A stretch of DNA of 64,000 bases, taken from an uncultured Bacilli bacterium (GTDB lineage: Bacteria; Bacillota_I; Bacilli_A; RFN20; CAG-631). The translations under genes and the position numbers were made by a program. Position 1 is the stretch's first letter. Each line of letters begins with the position of its first letter. Below are positions 24,754-34,094 of the stretch, in pieces. The stretch covers positions 174,509-238,508 of the forward strand of contig CANQVX010000001.1 of assembly GCA_947627355.1 (NCBI GenBank), in the 5' to 3' direction. A model generated the notes under the pieces. The model saw nothing but the letters and a program-made list of their open reading frames with translations, did no database searches and was not told where the DNA came from.

Positions 24754-25890
24754 TTAGTTCTTTTTTAGAATTATACTTAAAACTTCTGATAATTTGGTTG
24801 CATCCGACAAATTATTATATCTTCCAAAACTAACTCTAATAGTTCCATAAGCATATTTTTTATCTACTTTTATAACATTTATAACATGTGATATTTTTGT
24901 TTCAACACTATCACAAGCTGCACCGGTAGAAACAATAAATCCTCTCAAATCTAGGTTATGCATAATTTGTTCTCCGTTTGCACCTTTTATTGAAATGTTC
25001 ACTAATCCAGGTAGATGCTCTTTTGCACCATTTCTTATAAAATCGATTTTTTGTTTTTCCAATTCTTTTATAAATAATGATTCCATATCAAACAATTTTT
25101 TTTGCATTGTCCTTAATGAAAATATATTATTTTGTAAAGCAATAGACATTCCAATAATTGCTTGCACATTTTCTGTGCCCGCTCTACGTCTTTGCTCTTG
25201 CTTGCCTCCATCTATTAATGGTCTAATTGGTGTATCATTTTTTATATACAAAAAACCAATTCCTTTTGGGCCATTAAATTTATGTGCAGATGCTGATAAA
25301 TAATCCACATTCAAATCTTTTACATCAACATTAATGTGTCCAACAGCTTGAACAGCATCGGTATGAAAAAAACAATTATGTTCATGTGCTATCTTAGCAA
25401 GTTTTTTTATTGGTTCAATTGTTCCAATTTCATTGTTGGCCATCATTATTGAAACCAAAACCTCCGTTTTACACGAACATTTTTGAGATAAAACATCATC
25501 TAACTGTTTTTCATCAACCAATCCGTTATTATCTACATCCAAATAAATTGTTTCGAAGCCGCTTGCTTTACAAGCATTTAAAATAGCATGATGCTCAATT
25601 TTTGTAGTTACGATCAGTTTCTTTTTTTTATTAGAATTGCCAAAACATTTGATAACCCAATTATCACTTTCGCTTCCTCCGGATGTAAAGTAAATTTCTG
25701 ATTCATCTGCATTAATACAATTTGCGATAATTTTTCTTGCTTGGTTTAATGCGTTTTTTTGAGAACGAGAAAAGGAATATGGCTGTGAAACATTTGCATA
25801 TTCTTCTAAAAAATGTTTATACATTGCATCTAATGCTTCTGAATCTAGTTTAGTTGTCGCAGCATTATCTAAATATACAATTTCTTTCAT
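24754..25890 (-). CDS. Cysteine desulfurase (DndA/IscS/NifS type)
   Basis: This 378-aa class V aminotransferase-fold enzyme has YLDNAATTKLD at the start, TSGGSESDNW, the PLP-binding lysine in SASAHKFNGPKG and the persulfide cysteine in STGAACDS. It removes sulfur from cysteine to give a protein persulfide. As the last gene of the operon headed by the 985-aa protein, with its ATG overlapping the UGA of the preceding ORF (ATGA), it is most simply the sulfur donor for the BrxP-like PAPS-reductase protein, as DndA is for DndC in phosphorothioation. A housekeeping Fe-S role is possible but the context argues against it. Confidence 0.9.
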   Translation of the reverse strand: MKEIVYLDNAATTKLDSEALDAMYKHFLEEYANVSQPYSFSRSQKNALNQARKIIANCINADESEIYFTSGGSESDNWVIKCFGNSNKKKKLIVTTKIEHHAILNACKASGFETIYLDVDNNGLVDEKQLDDVLSQKCSCKTEVLVSIMMANNEIGTIEPIKKLAKIAHEHNCFFHTDAVQAVGHINVDVKDLNVDYLSASAHKFNGPKGIGFLYIKNDTPIRPLIDGGKQEQRRRAGTENVQAIIGMSIALQNNIFSLRTMQKKLFDMESLFIKELEKQKIDFIRNGAKEHLPGLVNISIKGANGEQIMHNLDLRGFIVSTGAACDSVETKISHVINVIKVDKKYAYGTIRVSFGRYNNLSDATKLSEVLSIILKKN

Positions 25891-26093
25891 TTAAATAGTT
25901 CGCACCCTTCTTCTTTGAACTCTTCGATTTTTTCTAATAGTTCATCTGTAGTTGTATCAAAATAATTTGCCATGCAATCTATACAATAAAAATTACTGGT
26001 TTCTTTCCCAAACAATTTTTTATTTAAAGCAATGATATCTTTATCAAGGTTTTCTTTAAAACAAGAAACACAATTAATTTTTTGCTTACTCAT
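25887..26093 (-). CDS. Small CxxC protein, probable zinc ribbon, in defence operon
   Basis: This 68-aa protein has two CxxC pairs (CVSC near residue 9, CIDC near residue 38) and an acidic helical tail ending EEGCELFK. Four cysteines in two knuckles suggest zinc or iron-sulfur binding. It overlaps the end of the brxL-like gene by eight bases and the start of the cysteine desulfurase by four, so it is translationally coupled to both. No family is recognised. A role as an adaptor or sulfur relay between desulfurase and BrxP is a guess from position. Confidence 0.7.
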   Translation of the reverse strand: MSKQKINCVSCFKENLDKDIIALNKKLFGKETSNFYCIDCMANYFDTTTDELLEKIEEFKEEGCELFK

Positions 26094-27555
26094 ATTCTTT
26101 GATTACCTTTAAATCGGGTATATCCTTTCCTTTATATTCTTTATCAATTAGTGCTTGTTGAATGCGAACAATTGTTCTCATTTTTATGGCGGGATTTAAA
26201 CAGTATTGTTCAAAATCTTCTGCAGAAATATCTACTACACTTCTAACGTTTGGAAATAGCAATTTCATATACGCTGTTGATAAACGCTTTATAGCTTCAG
26301 TATCTCTTGTGTCAGCTCTTTCTGGAACACTCACAATTCTATCAACTATTGTTCTATAAGATGTGTCATCTCTTAAGGCATGTAATATTGAACAAAAATA
26401 TTCAGAATTTAACGCCCAACCATTTATTTTTAAGCCGTCATTCATTCTTGGGATATCCCACCCTTTAATAAATCCATGAATTCTGTCTAATAAAGCTGTT
26501 TCTTTAAATAATGGAGGCAATTCATCAAGCATATATATTTTTTCATTCATTTTATCTTGTGAAATATTTCCTAGAAAAACTATGCTCGCATCCGCTTCGC
26601 CTTCAAAGCCATTACAATTAAATGTCCCATATTCCATATATCCTTGTAAAATAGATCTCATTTCGTTATCATCGTTAAATTTAACTAGTTTGATTTCATC
26701 AATAGCAACAAAATCGTTTCCTTGAATAAATCCATATCTCCTAGAAACATTGTCATAGAACATTTTTGAACGAGAAACTTTTCCACCATCAACAAGCATT
26801 CCGTATTTACTTACATGGCCAAATAAATATGATTTACCAGTCCCTTTAGGGGCCAATTCGATTATGTTTAATTTCTTTTCAATAAACGGCAATAGTCTTG
26901 TTAAAACCGTCAATTTTTGTTCTTCGGTTTCATAACCATCTGCGTTATAGTCTACAGCCCCCAAGAGTAAATCTATCCATTCTCTGGTGTTAAATTCATT
27001 TCTAACATCTTTGTAGTAATCTAAATTGATAATATATGGACAAAAGTTTTTGAATGAACAAAGTTTAATTTTCCCTTTGTTTTTTCTTTTGGCTTTATTT
27101 TCTTCAAAAAACATATCATAATCGTCAGGATATTTATAACCAAGTTCAACTATTCCCCAAACATCTCGTGCGCTTTTTAGTTCTTCTTTGTATTCTTCCC
27201 AAACACTTGGTTCGATTATCGTCTCTTTATTACTTAATCCAAAATCGGGTAAAGAAAAAGACACCTCTTGAGAAGCAATACTAATATCGACAGTTATTCT
27301 GGCTAAGAATTTTAATTTTTCACCCCCAATAACTATTCTTTCTTTTATATCAATCCAATCTTCTTTTTTAGGAATTCTTTCTTTAATGAACAAGTTCATT
27401 TTCTCATAATCTATGTTTCCTTCATCGTCTTGATACATTTTTATAAGATAGTCTCTAAGAAACGAAGGCAAATTAATGCTCGAAAAAAAACTGGCTTTTT
27501 TGTTATCTTTATAGACAACCATATCATTAAAATAATCTCTTAATTTTTCAACCAT
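26086..27555 (-). CDS. brxL: BrxL-like AAA protein of BREX
   Basis: This 489-aa protein has Walker A ELAPKGTGKSYLFGHVSKYG, the signature region of BrxL (Lon-like BREX protein), and Walker B FVAIDEIK. It is of the shorter form; I see no C-terminal Lon Ser-Lys protease domain. BrxL in other systems is a DNA-binding AAA+ motor required for phage exclusion. A strong AAGGAGGG precedes the ATG. It follows pglZ by 12 nt in the same operon. The assignment rests on the P-loop context and on neighbours PglZ, BrxC-like and BrxP-like. Confidence 0.82.
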   Translation of the reverse strand: MVEKLRDYFNDMVVYKDNKKASFFSSINLPSFLRDYLIKMYQDDEGNIDYEKMNLFIKERIPKKEDWIDIKERIVIGGEKLKFLARITVDISIASQEVSFSLPDFGLSNKETIIEPSVWEEYKEELKSARDVWGIVELGYKYPDDYDMFFEENKAKRKNKGKIKLCSFKNFCPYIINLDYYKDVRNEFNTREWIDLLLGAVDYNADGYETEEQKLTVLTRLLPFIEKKLNIIELAPKGTGKSYLFGHVSKYGMLVDGGKVSRSKMFYDNVSRRYGFIQGNDFVAIDEIKLVKFNDDNEMRSILQGYMEYGTFNCNGFEGEADASIVFLGNISQDKMNEKIYMLDELPPLFKETALLDRIHGFIKGWDIPRMNDGLKINGWALNSEYFCSILHALRDDTSYRTIVDRIVSVPERADTRDTEAIKRLSTAYMKLLFPNVRSVVDISAEDFEQYCLNPAIKMRTIVRIQQALIDKEYKGKDIPDLKVIKEYE

Positions 27556-27567
27556 TTTGTGCCCTCC

Positions 27568-29844
27568 TTAAAACAACTCATTTTGTTGAGCCGCTTTGCT
27601 TTCAAGTTTGAATTGGTTTCCTTCCGAACGAAGTCCGTTTTTATCCCACACCTCAAAATTGTATATTCCAGGTTTCTTAATATCCAAAGCCACAGCAAAT
27701 GTTAGATTATTTTCTATTTGTGCAGGATAAGATTTTCCGTTAATTTTAATTCTTACATCGTTTAATTTTTTACTACTAACAAAACGCAAGATACATGGTT
27801 TGTTAATAGCAAATTCAACGTTTCCTAATACAGTTATAGTAACACTTGTATCTTTTTGAGATATTTCAATAATTGGAACCATAACTTCTTCTAATGTGGC
27901 TCCGCCATGCATTTCTACTTTTCCAGTTCTACCACCTTTTATGGTGTTGTAATCTGCTAATATTAAATAGCCGTTCTCTTTTATAGCGTTTGAAATGTTT
28001 GGAGTCTCTTCAGTACACTTGCATGCTCTACCGCCAAACTCTCCAGAAGAATCAAGATTTTCGTGTATCATGTCTTTCTTATTTAAAAACGCAAGTCTCG
28101 TTGCACCGTGGTCAGAAACGATAATTCCTTTTTTTATTTTTTGTGAGTTAATATCTCTTTGAATATTTTCTAAACATTTATCAATTATTTTTAGTTCTTC
28201 AACTATATGGATAGGGCATTCATTTTTTTCAAAATCATAATCATTCTTACCGTCGTGTTTTAGGGTGTCGAGTTCTTTTTCGTCTTTTACTCTGACGCCT
28301 TTATTTTTGAAATATTCTTTGAATTCTGTGTTATACACTGTGATTGATGGCAAATTTGCTTGGCAAACATGAATTTTACAAGAAAATCCAACATTTTTGC
28401 ATTTTTGTTCAATGTAACTCAAAAATTCAACACCTAACGCATCAACAAAATACACATCAGAATCTTCGCAATCTATGTCTTCTATTTCTTGCGTCCTATA
28501 TTTCAAATATTTTCTAAACGATCTTTCTTTTGCTTCCGCATCTACCATATTTTTAAATTCTTGAGTTAATTGATTGGTAACTTTTAAATATTTATATTCA
28601 TCAAAATATTTAGTATAAAAATCATTTTCAAAGTTATATTTTGATAAATAATAATATAAATCTGGATAAACATATTCTAATGCGTTTAATAATTTACTTT
28701 TTGGATAATCTTTCCAAAATTTATCAATTGTTGTTATAATTTTCTTTTTTTCTACATCGGTATTATCTGTTAAATAATATATTGCGTTTTCTTTTTTTAA
28801 TTCAGATGCTATCTCGCAATATGTAATTAATTTTGAATCATCCGCTATTTCTCTAACAACTTTTTTCCTGTCTTCATATTTTTCTCTGAAATCTTGGCTA
28901 TAATAATCAATCTTTAATAGCAATTCATAAATGTTTTTTATGAAATCAGAATTGTTTTTTGATTTTACAACAGCTTCATCTACTGCCCAATTTTGAGTTT
29001 TAATATTGTTTAATTTCAAACGAATAAACAATAGCCATTTGCGATAATTATTATATTCTTTTTTCCATTTTGAAAATTCGCCTACAATATCGTTTGATGA
29101 AAATGTTGAACTAAGTTCTTTTTCTATTGTACTATTTTCTACTTTTTTCAATAATTTATTCCACATTTCATCATCACCATAAGATTCATCTAATTGCTTT
29201 GCGATTTCATCTTTTAAACACAAAATTCCAAATGGATTTGCACATTCTTTTATCTCTATTATAGAATTTGGAAAATCATCTACATGTAAATTTGTAGAAA
29301 CATATATTTTTAATGATTCTGTCTTTTCTATTTGAATTAGAGCTTTTGATATACCTATTACAATGTTTGAGACGCTATTTTTATATTTTTCCGGGATAAT
29401 AACCAGCGATGATATTTTGGTTGGCTTTTCACTTTCAATAACAACACTTTTATGTCTATATTTTACATTTTCTTCTTTGAAAAAATGCTCGCATAAATGC
29501 GTAACAAAAACAAATTTTGTTCTATAAGCTTTGCTTAACATTGTATGTAATTTTTCTTTTAATTCTTCTTTGCCATATAATTTTAAAAGCGTGCCATATC
29601 CATACACAAAACAGCAACCTGTTTCATTATAATCTTCTAATTTTTGATAAATTGTAGATATTTTTGGTAACGCATCGCTATTATTACATAAATCAAACAC
29701 ATTGATAGAACCAATACTCCCATACTCCGTTTGAATCTTTTTTAAATCATCAATCGTTTGAACATCAACAATTAATGGTTGATTATCGTTTCCTTCCAAA
29801 TATGATTTTATTAAATCAAAAACTCTTTCCAAATTGTTTGACAT
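27568..29844 (-). CDS. pglZ: PglZ-domain alkaline-phosphatase-like BREX protein
   Basis: This 758-aa protein has the PglZ phosphatase-superfamily core in its C-terminal half: DVYFVDALGVEFLSYIE carries the first metal-binding Asp, IIVSDHGATRL a second Asp-His pair, and MHGGATLEEVMVPIIEI the last conserved stretch. PglZ is the universal marker of BREX systems. The last 100 residues form a beta-rich domain. Stop and start codons of the BrxC-like gene and this gene nearly touch (TAAAATG), which indicates coupling. The N-terminal 400 residues are helical and not recognised. Confidence 0.88.
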   Translation of the reverse strand: MSNNLERVFDLIKSYLEGNDNQPLIVDVQTIDDLKKIQTEYGSIGSINVFDLCNNSDALPKISTIYQKLEDYNETGCCFVYGYGTLLKLYGKEELKEKLHTMLSKAYRTKFVFVTHLCEHFFKEENVKYRHKSVVIESEKPTKISSLVIIPEKYKNSVSNIVIGISKALIQIEKTESLKIYVSTNLHVDDFPNSIIEIKECANPFGILCLKDEIAKQLDESYGDDEMWNKLLKKVENSTIEKELSSTFSSNDIVGEFSKWKKEYNNYRKWLLFIRLKLNNIKTQNWAVDEAVVKSKNNSDFIKNIYELLLKIDYYSQDFREKYEDRKKVVREIADDSKLITYCEIASELKKENAIYYLTDNTDVEKKKIITTIDKFWKDYPKSKLLNALEYVYPDLYYYLSKYNFENDFYTKYFDEYKYLKVTNQLTQEFKNMVDAEAKERSFRKYLKYRTQEIEDIDCEDSDVYFVDALGVEFLSYIEQKCKNVGFSCKIHVCQANLPSITVYNTEFKEYFKNKGVRVKDEKELDTLKHDGKNDYDFEKNECPIHIVEELKIIDKCLENIQRDINSQKIKKGIIVSDHGATRLAFLNKKDMIHENLDSSGEFGGRACKCTEETPNISNAIKENGYLILADYNTIKGGRTGKVEMHGGATLEEVMVPIIEISQKDTSVTITVLGNVEFAINKPCILRFVSSKKLNDVRIKINGKSYPAQIENNLTFAVALDIKKPGIYNFEVWDKNGLRSEGNQFKLESKAAQQNELF

Positions 29845-29845
29845 T

Positions 29846-32800
29846 TTACTTCTCCCGCTTTTTTATTTTATAAATTTCAATTCCTACACTCTTACTTTCT
29901 TTTATAAGTTTTTTAACTACGTTTCTTAATTCTTCATTTGACATCTTATCTATTGTATTATCAATGTTATCACTAATTTTTGCATATTGAGCAAATGCAT
30001 AATCATCTATGATTTTTTCAATAACACTATTTCCAAGCCAATAATATGGATGAATTGTGCCACAAGTTGTTGCTTTAATACGATTTTTAACAGTTGAAAC
30101 ATCGTCTACTAACACCGAATTTTGCTTTAACATTTTATCTTTAAAGGCCTTATCTTTTACTTCGCTATCATTAAAATTAGCAAAATAATTAATACTTGAT
30201 AAATAATTAAGGGCCCATGTTAAATCATCGTCTTTGCTTTGTTCGTTAAACGCAGCAAATGCTTTTCTTGCGTTTTCTTGTTCGTCATCAGGAACAACAC
30301 ATAAAATTGGCATTGAGTTTATGTTTGACCAATCCATCGGATCGGTGGTTTTTGTCTTATCTTTCCACAAATTTATCAAACTATTTCTAACAGAGCTTGC
30401 TTTATAATCATTAACACAATCGATAAGATTCTTTATAAAATCAGTTGTAGTCAAAGTAAAAACATCATTTAAATTATAAGAAATTTTTGTTATGTCTTCA
30501 TATGTTAAACCGTTTAAATGATTACCAAAAGTTCTTTTTAATTGCTCTGTTTGGTGTTCTATAAAATCGCCAAAATTAGTTTCATTAACTTTTAAAAGAT
30601 TCAATAATTGTTTTTCTTCAAAAGTTTCTAAATCCATTGATTTACTAATTTTATATAAAATTTCTAGCAAAGACGATAACGAACTATCGACTTCGTTTTT
30701 TATTGCTTGATATGGCACTTTAATTTGCTTACATTTTTCAAACCATGCTTTTAAACATTCTTTATATGATGTGGATTTTGAACCGGGTAACATTTTGTTG
30801 CTTTCTGCTACAATTTCATATTCTATAATTAATTCATCAATTTTAGTATTGACTGTGTCTTTACTCCACACCCAATTTGATTCTTTAGTAAATTTATTTT
30901 TTATCTCGTTTATATAATTGCCAGTATTATTTATTTCGTTTACTAATTTTGCTAACGCTCCATCTTGATATGTTTCTAAATATTTTTTCATTCCTTTTTC
31001 ACAATTGGAAGAAGTTAATATTCTCTCAAATTCTTGTTTCAAGTCAGAATCATTAAGACAAAGCTCGCCAATATCTTTTGCGATTTCTGGTTCAGAACGG
31101 TCTGAGGTTGCGTTGAAATTGTTTATAAAATCAACATATAAATCTATTAATTTTATAACCGATTCTTTTTTTGAGCCAATTTCAGAATCATCAAGATACT
31201 TTAATGTCCAAATTGGAAATCCCAATTTATTTGTGATTTGTTCTCTTATCCTTGTTCTTGTTTCTTCTATATTTGCACACTTTGATTCATCTATGTTGAA
31301 CGCAAAAGCGGTTGCTTTATTAAATTCTTTTTGCTCTTTTGACATTGCAACTATAAATTCATCTTTATAATTGGATTGTGGATTTTGTTGATGTTTAATA
31401 ACTCTATCAATCATTTCTTTTAATCGATCAACACTCATTGGGGATGTACTAAGATCATCTGTATAATAGTACATTTCAGAGGCATATTCTCGTAAAATAA
31501 ACCCTAATATAAAAGCAGACATATTGCATGGAGCAAATCCATATGGTGCTTCTTCCAAAACATCATAAATATCTTTAATTGAAACCCTGGCTTCGTTTGA
31601 GTCTAATTTCGTTTTAATTACATTTTCTACAGCAATTTTATATTTTGAAAGCAATTCGTTTTTATTTACTTCCCAGTATCTATCTTCATTCCAAACACCA
31701 GCGAATTGGTTTTCTAATTTTGTATTAACGTTTGATACTTTAAATGTTCCTCTTAAATCTTTTGTGATTCCACATTCCGCACCCATTTTTGTATTGTTTG
31801 CTTCATACATGGTATCAATTACATTTATTTTTGTTTCATATCCGTCTGGGAAATATACTCTATCAAACTCTTTTGCTTTACTTATAACATCTTCTTCACT
31901 ATAGCAAATAGTTCCATTTATATCTTTGCAACTATACACTGTCGCATTTTTTATTTCGTTTTTCCATTTAGCTAGTTCTTCTTGTGCATTATTTGCATAA
32001 GTTTTTGCTTGATCATAATCTTGATTTCTATAATAATTGCTGTTTGCCATGTACTCAATATATTTATTGTACGCTTCATCTCGCATATAATTTTCAGAAT
32101 AATCAATAAACAATATTCTTTCACAGGTCTCATTTAACAATTTTTTAATTTCAATTTTAATTTTGTCGCTTTCTTCTTTTGTTCTTGCAAAAGTATATAA
32201 TGCAAAAAGCTTATTTGGGTGGTTTTCTACTGCTTTTTTAACGTTATTAATGTTTGTTTTTAAATTATCAAGCGCTGAAAGATTAACAGCATATCTTAGT
32301 GATAAATATTTAGGTAACGCAAATTTCTTTTCAAAACCGCCTTCTTCTATTAATTTTGATGTAATTAAATTTTTTTCCAAAGTTTCTTTAGCTTCTTCTA
32401 TTTTTTCTTGATTGCCACCAGCTATTAATGCCGAATATGCTTTTTCTCCGTTTCCTAATAGTTTTTCAAAAATAATATTTTGTTTAACTAAACTATCAAC
32501 AAAGCTTTGGCAATTGTTTTTGGTAATTCCAGTTCCTTCAAAAGCAAGAGCGATATTATTTGGAGTTGGAATAAACAACGATACATTATCTCTAACGCTT
32601 TCGCTAATAGCTTGTAATAAAAGTATTGTCTTCAAGATTTTTTGTTGTTTAGAATCTAAATTAAATGATTTTGTTTTGTGATAGGCTTCTAAAATTGTTC
32701 TTGTTTTTATAGACAATTGATCTTTACCTTTTTCATAAAAGAAATCCCATAAACCATCTACTGTTAGAAAGGCGTTTTCATCATCGTCTGGTCCATATTC

Positions 32801-34081
32801 TTCAATATACCATCTAAAGCCTTTTACATCCGTTCCTCTATCGTTTTTAATAAAATCAAACATGCTTCGTTGGTTAGAATCAAACGCTGCAGCAATATTT
32901 TTTAAAACCAATGCTGCATAAGGGTGAATCGGTAAAACACCTTTTAATTCTTTGTCAGCAATTTTTGCAACCGCAGATATTTTATTTCTTGGTTCAGATG
33001 TTAAATCGCATAAATCTTTTTCAATATCTTCCCACTCTTTTAGAAGATTTTTATCTTCTGTCTTTTTCATGGCGTGTTCTATCAAAATAAAAGCCATGTT
33101 ATCTGGAAGTTCGATTTGACAATGTGGAGCTATGAATCTACCATTTATTTTTTTTCTAACTGATTCTTCATCATTGCTTAAATTCTTTTCAAAAAAAATG
33201 CTTGACTTGTGAGTAACAATAATGAAATAAAATGGGTTACTTTCGCTTATTTCTGCTAAATATTGAAAACCAGATAAATTTCCTCCGTTGAAATCAAAAT
33301 AATCGGAAAATTCATCCCATATAAAAACAATGGCACTTAAATTGTTTTTCTTAATAACATCTACTATCCAACTTCTTAGTGTTTCTTTTGTTAACACAAA
33401 AGTATTGATGCCTTTTTTAGCGCCAAATTCAGAAACTTTTTTCATCGTTTCTTGTATTGCTTGTTCATCCGTCATAGTTTTAAGGTCGCATAAAATATCG
33501 TCTGCGGTTTCGTTTATGAACTTACCTCTAAATTCGGGTTCTTTAATAATTGCATCAAAATAGGTTTTGTTATTTCCGTTAGATAGCCATTCTATAATTC
33601 CATCTTTTGTTCCGTGAATTCCGAATTCATATCCTTTTTCTTTAAGAGCATTGATGATACTATTTTGAACACAAATCATTAAATCTCTATCTTCCCTAAT
33701 ATCTGAAGAACCATATCTATGAACGGTTAATATTTTCTTGTCTTGATTTTTTAATTGATAAAAATCGTTATATAAATCTTTTGATAATTCTTTTTCATAT
33801 TTATCAAAGTATTCTTTTAATTCTGTGTTATTACAATCCAGTAATTTTTTTAATGTTAAAACCGCGTGGGATTTTCCTGTACCATACGATCCTTCAACCC
33901 ATATTGATAATTTTTGTTTTCTATTTAAAACATCTTTTACATTTTGCAACAATTTTTTAAAAGATTCGTGGGGATAAAAATCTTTCCATACATCTTTTTG
34001 ATTTTTTATGATTTCTTCGTTGATTGCTGGATTAAAACTTTCATCAATTTGAAAATATTTAGAATATTTGTTACTACTCAT
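29846..34081 (-). CDS. brxC: BrxC/PglY-like large P-loop ATPase
   Basis: This 1411-aa protein has Walker A EGSYGTGKSHAVLTLKKLL near residue 65, the position typical of BrxC/PglY proteins. A Walker B-like IVFIWDEFSDYFDF follows near residue 255. A middle segment, SIKDIYDVLEEAPYGFAPC, contains the aPYG-type motif of this group and is echoed in the 985-aa protein of the same operon. The protein is large and otherwise helical. BrxC is an essential ATPase of BREX. AAGGAG precedes the ATG and the gene lies 13 nt after the BrxP-like gene. Confidence 0.82.
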   Translation of the reverse strand: MSSNKYSKYFQIDESFNPAINEEIIKNQKDVWKDFYPHESFKKLLQNVKDVLNRKQKLSIWVEGSYGTGKSHAVLTLKKLLDCNNTELKEYFDKYEKELSKDLYNDFYQLKNQDKKILTVHRYGSSDIREDRDLMICVQNSIINALKEKGYEFGIHGTKDGIIEWLSNGNNKTYFDAIIKEPEFRGKFINETADDILCDLKTMTDEQAIQETMKKVSEFGAKKGINTFVLTKETLRSWIVDVIKKNNLSAIVFIWDEFSDYFDFNGGNLSGFQYLAEISESNPFYFIIVTHKSSIFFEKNLSNDEESVRKKINGRFIAPHCQIELPDNMAFILIEHAMKKTEDKNLLKEWEDIEKDLCDLTSEPRNKISAVAKIADKELKGVLPIHPYAALVLKNIAAAFDSNQRSMFDFIKNDRGTDVKGFRWYIEEYGPDDDENAFLTVDGLWDFFYEKGKDQLSIKTRTILEAYHKTKSFNLDSKQQKILKTILLLQAISESVRDNVSLFIPTPNNIALAFEGTGITKNNCQSFVDSLVKQNIIFEKLLGNGEKAYSALIAGGNQEKIEEAKETLEKNLITSKLIEEGGFEKKFALPKYLSLRYAVNLSALDNLKTNINNVKKAVENHPNKLFALYTFARTKEESDKIKIEIKKLLNETCERILFIDYSENYMRDEAYNKYIEYMANSNYYRNQDYDQAKTYANNAQEELAKWKNEIKNATVYSCKDINGTICYSEEDVISKAKEFDRVYFPDGYETKINVIDTMYEANNTKMGAECGITKDLRGTFKVSNVNTKLENQFAGVWNEDRYWEVNKNELLSKYKIAVENVIKTKLDSNEARVSIKDIYDVLEEAPYGFAPCNMSAFILGFILREYASEMYYYTDDLSTSPMSVDRLKEMIDRVIKHQQNPQSNYKDEFIVAMSKEQKEFNKATAFAFNIDESKCANIEETRTRIREQITNKLGFPIWTLKYLDDSEIGSKKESVIKLIDLYVDFINNFNATSDRSEPEIAKDIGELCLNDSDLKQEFERILTSSNCEKGMKKYLETYQDGALAKLVNEINNTGNYINEIKNKFTKESNWVWSKDTVNTKIDELIIEYEIVAESNKMLPGSKSTSYKECLKAWFEKCKQIKVPYQAIKNEVDSSLSSLLEILYKISKSMDLETFEEKQLLNLLKVNETNFGDFIEHQTEQLKRTFGNHLNGLTYEDITKISYNLNDVFTLTTTDFIKNLIDCVNDYKASSVRNSLINLWKDKTKTTDPMDWSNINSMPILCVVPDDEQENARKAFAAFNEQSKDDDLTWALNYLSSINYFANFNDSEVKDKAFKDKMLKQNSVLVDDVSTVKNRIKATTCGTIHPYYWLGNSVIEKIIDDYAFAQYAKISDNIDNTIDKMSNEELRNVVKKLIKESKSVGIEIYKIKKREK

Positions 34082-34094
34082 AATTTACTCCTTC

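Noticed and set aside
24754..26093. Use of genetic code 4 (UGA as Trp), as in many Mollicutes
   Set aside because: UGA serves as the stop of the 68-aa gene (ATGA overlap) and of the DUF2075 gene, and reading frames need no UGA.
26086..27555. Broken brxL (missing C-terminal Lon domain)
   Set aside because: The frame is intact with a strong ribosome binding site and is coupled to the next gene, so a short BrxL form is more likely than a pseudogene.
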